Shown: positions 62,615 to 64,000 of the stretch, one piece after another | Numbering within the stretch: position 1 is the stretch's first letter | Layout: every line of letters starts with the position of its first letter | Assembly: GCF_000772955.1 (NCBI RefSeq) | Contig: NZ_JPVO01000041.1 | Span: 1 to 64,000 of the forward strand | Origin: Ureibacillus sinduriensis BLB-1 = JCM 15800 | Lineage (GTDB): Bacteria > Bacillota > Bacilli > Bacillales_A > Planococcaceae | Length of the DNA stretch: 64,000 nucleotides | Direction: 5' to 3' | Position numbers and translations under genes: made by a program | Notes under the pieces: generated by a model | Database searches by the model: none | What the model was told of the DNA's origin: nothing | The model's input: the letters and a program-made list of their open reading frames with translations, nothing else

Positions 62615-63619
62615 TTAAACTAAATTTCTAGTACCGAACTTTTTCGGTAAATTCATAATATTACCAGTGATTAATGGCGAAGTAACCTTCCACACCCATT
62701 TGCTTGATAAAAGATAGACAATGAAAAATGCGATCCCGAACAATGCAATGTAGTTGCCCGTTTCTTCAATCCATTCATAAATGGCCGTTTCCTTAAACGC
62801 TCTGATGATAAATAGATGCAATAGGTAGATTGCCAATGTTTTACCGCCAATATCTGTATACCATTGCACATTTTTAGGGACAAGTGACAAGAAAATATAA
62901 GTTGCTATAAACATAACCCCATATACGGCCAATCTGCTTAATGCGCCTGAGTCGACTATGCCATAGCCAATATCCCCATACGGAATTCTACCGAAAAACC
63001 ACTCTTTCCATCTTACATCGCCAAATTGATAAACGAATACTACGAGCATTATTCCTATAATATATGCTGCACACATATTCCATTTATTTTTCAGCTTTAC
63101 AAAATTTTCCCGGTTCAAGTGATATCCCAACAGGAAGAATGGGAAGAAGAAGAAAGTTCTGGCCAAGGATAACCATTCATTCACTGTACTTATGTATCCA
63201 ATAAGCAATGAGAGGGCGATCGATACTAATATCATCATCTTATGACTACTGAATGCCCATAAAAGGAATTTCCATATCGCCATACTAAGTAAAAACCATA
63301 ATGCATAGCGAGGCTCGAAAATTTCAAACACTACATTATCTCCAAAAACGTTTTTATAATATACGGTATATAAGAGCTGAAAGATAATATATGGCAACAA
63401 CAAGGTCTTTCCAATTTTAACCAAATCTTTCCGACTTTTAATAGTTCTTGAAAAATGCCCCGATATTAAAATAAATGCCGGCATATGAAATAAATAGATG
63501 ACTAAATACAAAGTATCTATATATTGATTTTCTTTCAGATACCCCGACAATAGATGTCCTAATACAACCAAGTAGATTAATATTGCTTTTGCGTTATCAA
63601 AATATGCACTTCTATTCAT
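62615..63619 (-). CDS. Acyltransferase family 3 membrane protein
   Basis: A 334-residue membrane protein with ten or so segments. The N-terminal RSAYFDNAKAILIYLVVLGH has the catalytic His of acyltransferase 3 (OafA/NolL-type), with YLFHMPAFILISGHFSR as second conserved block. It probably adds acetyl or similar groups to a sugar or cell-wall polymer, using acyl-CoA at the membrane. Lacks the SGNH domain. No polymer biosynthesis genes are adjacent. GGAAG lies before the ATG. Monocistronic. Confidence 0.9.
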   Translation of the reverse strand: MNRSAYFDNAKAILIYLVVLGHLLSGYLKENQYIDTLYLVIYLFHMPAFILISGHFSRTIKSRKDLVKIGKTLLLPYIIFQLLYTVYYKNVFGDNVVFEIFEPRYALWFLLSMAIWKFLLWAFSSHKMMILVSIALSLLIGYISTVNEWLSLARTFFFFPFFLLGYHLNRENFVKLKNKWNMCAAYIIGIMLVVFVYQFGDVRWKEWFFGRIPYGDIGYGIVDSGALSRLAVYGVMFIATYIFLSLVPKNVQWYTDIGGKTLAIYLLHLFIIRAFKETAIYEWIEETGNYIALFGIAFFIVYLLSSKWVWKVTSPLITGNIMNLPKKFGTRNLV

Positions 63620-63789
63620 GATGACTTCCTTTCAAGCAACCATTTTAACATAGAATAATAAAATTCTAGCTGCCAATTTTTTCATTCCCAAAATGCACTG
63701 TTTTAAAACATTGCTAACGTGTTATTTTTCATCATAGTCATCTGGGAATGGCTGCTCGAGGAACACCCCATCCATTCAATCGTTTAAAT

Positions 63790-63820
63790 GAAAAAAACAT
63801 TAATCTACTAGATTAATGTT
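63790..63820 (-). terminator. Terminator of the right-edge GNAT gene
   Basis: Perfect minus-strand stem AACATTAATCTA / TAGATTAATGTT followed by T-run. Confidence 0.85.
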
Positions 63821-63832
63821 TTGCAACCCAAC

Positions 63833-64000
63833 TTATAATTTATAGTCTTCTTTTAATAGCCCGTACATATATAGGTCATCAAACTTCCCACAAGCATACT
63901 CGTATTTCCTCAACAGTCCTTCTCGAAGGAAACCTGCTTTTTCCACCATCTTTTGCGATGCGATATTGGGAGGTTCAATTAATGCTTGAATACGCTGGAT
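63833..64000 (-). CDS. GNAT acetyltransferase, RimJ/RimL type, C-terminal part
   Basis: The last 55 codons of a gene cut by the window edge: IQRIQALIEPPNIASQKMVE and KAGFLREGLLRKYEY are the conserved C-terminus of RimJ/RimL-type N-acetyltransferases. A terminator follows. Confidence 0.85.
   Translation of the reverse strand: MQRIQALIEPPNIASQKMVEKAGFLREGLLRKYEYACGKFDDLYMYGLLKEDYKL

Overview
The window looks like chromosomal DNA from a low-GC, endospore-forming member of Bacillales, probably in the Lysinibacillus/Solibacillus part of Planococcaceae (inference from gene content and style). Supporting signs are a complete sspH spore-protein gene, strong GGAGG-type ribosome sites, frequent TTG/GTG starts, U-run hairpin terminators after most transcripts, a LexA-like box of the Bacillus type, Spx, SE1832, DUF1292 and YitT family genes, and Bacillaceae-type intergenic repeats. 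I see no rRNA, tRNA, CRISPR array, prophage or intact insertion sequence. The window edges cut a GNAT gene at the right end.

Layout. 0-4 kb: DUF3231 protein, a frameshifted membrane gene bracketed by copies of a short hairpin repeat, and a divergent SDR/HxlR pair. 4-13.5 kb, all minus strand: topoisomerase III, a MecA-like class B PBP, a PLP aminotransferase, a DUF1541 lipoprotein and the copper ATPase CopA behind a broken copZ. 13.8-15.3 kb, plus strand: a bacterial staygreen homologue and a ZIP metal transporter. 15.4-23 kb: DUF1292, SelO and a membrane protein; MATE pump; FMN reductase; NhaP-type antiporter; NAD(P)-binding oxidoreductase. 23-28 kb, plus strand: PseG/SpsG-like protein, SE1832 coiled coil, ABC-F ATPase, and an Spx paralogue with a MarR regulator under a palindrome-rich promoter. 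28-32 kb, minus strand: glutamine/glutamate-type ABC importer and an ECF-like sigma factor. 32-38.6 kb: M20 dipeptidase, heme O synthase, AbrB-family membrane protein, VOC and HAD proteins. 38.9-52.5 kb is accessory in character: MCP, several GNAT and VOC genes (many with single-base frameshifts), small spore-type proteins, AAA ATPase, MDR reductase, YitT, nucleotidyltransferase, isochorismatase-like hydrolase, Oye-type reductase with DUF2071 protein, YnfA. 52.8-64 kb: a ketosynthase-like protein joined to a PAS-GGDEF-EAL protein, orphan HicB, S9 peptidase, YdjM-like protein, the tag operon, VOC, CarD-type regulator and acyltransferase 3.

The most interesting items are: (i) the two-gene unit of a ketosynthase lacking its first catalytic His and a membrane c-di-GMP enzyme; (ii) the CxxS Spx paralogue co-transcribed with a MarR gene whose promoter carries two palindromes three helical turns apart; (iii) the staygreen homologue with His32 and Asp34 in an apparently non-photosynthetic host; and (iv) a recurrent pattern of single-base losses, several in homopolymers, that break at least six small genes. 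The last could be real decay or assembly error.
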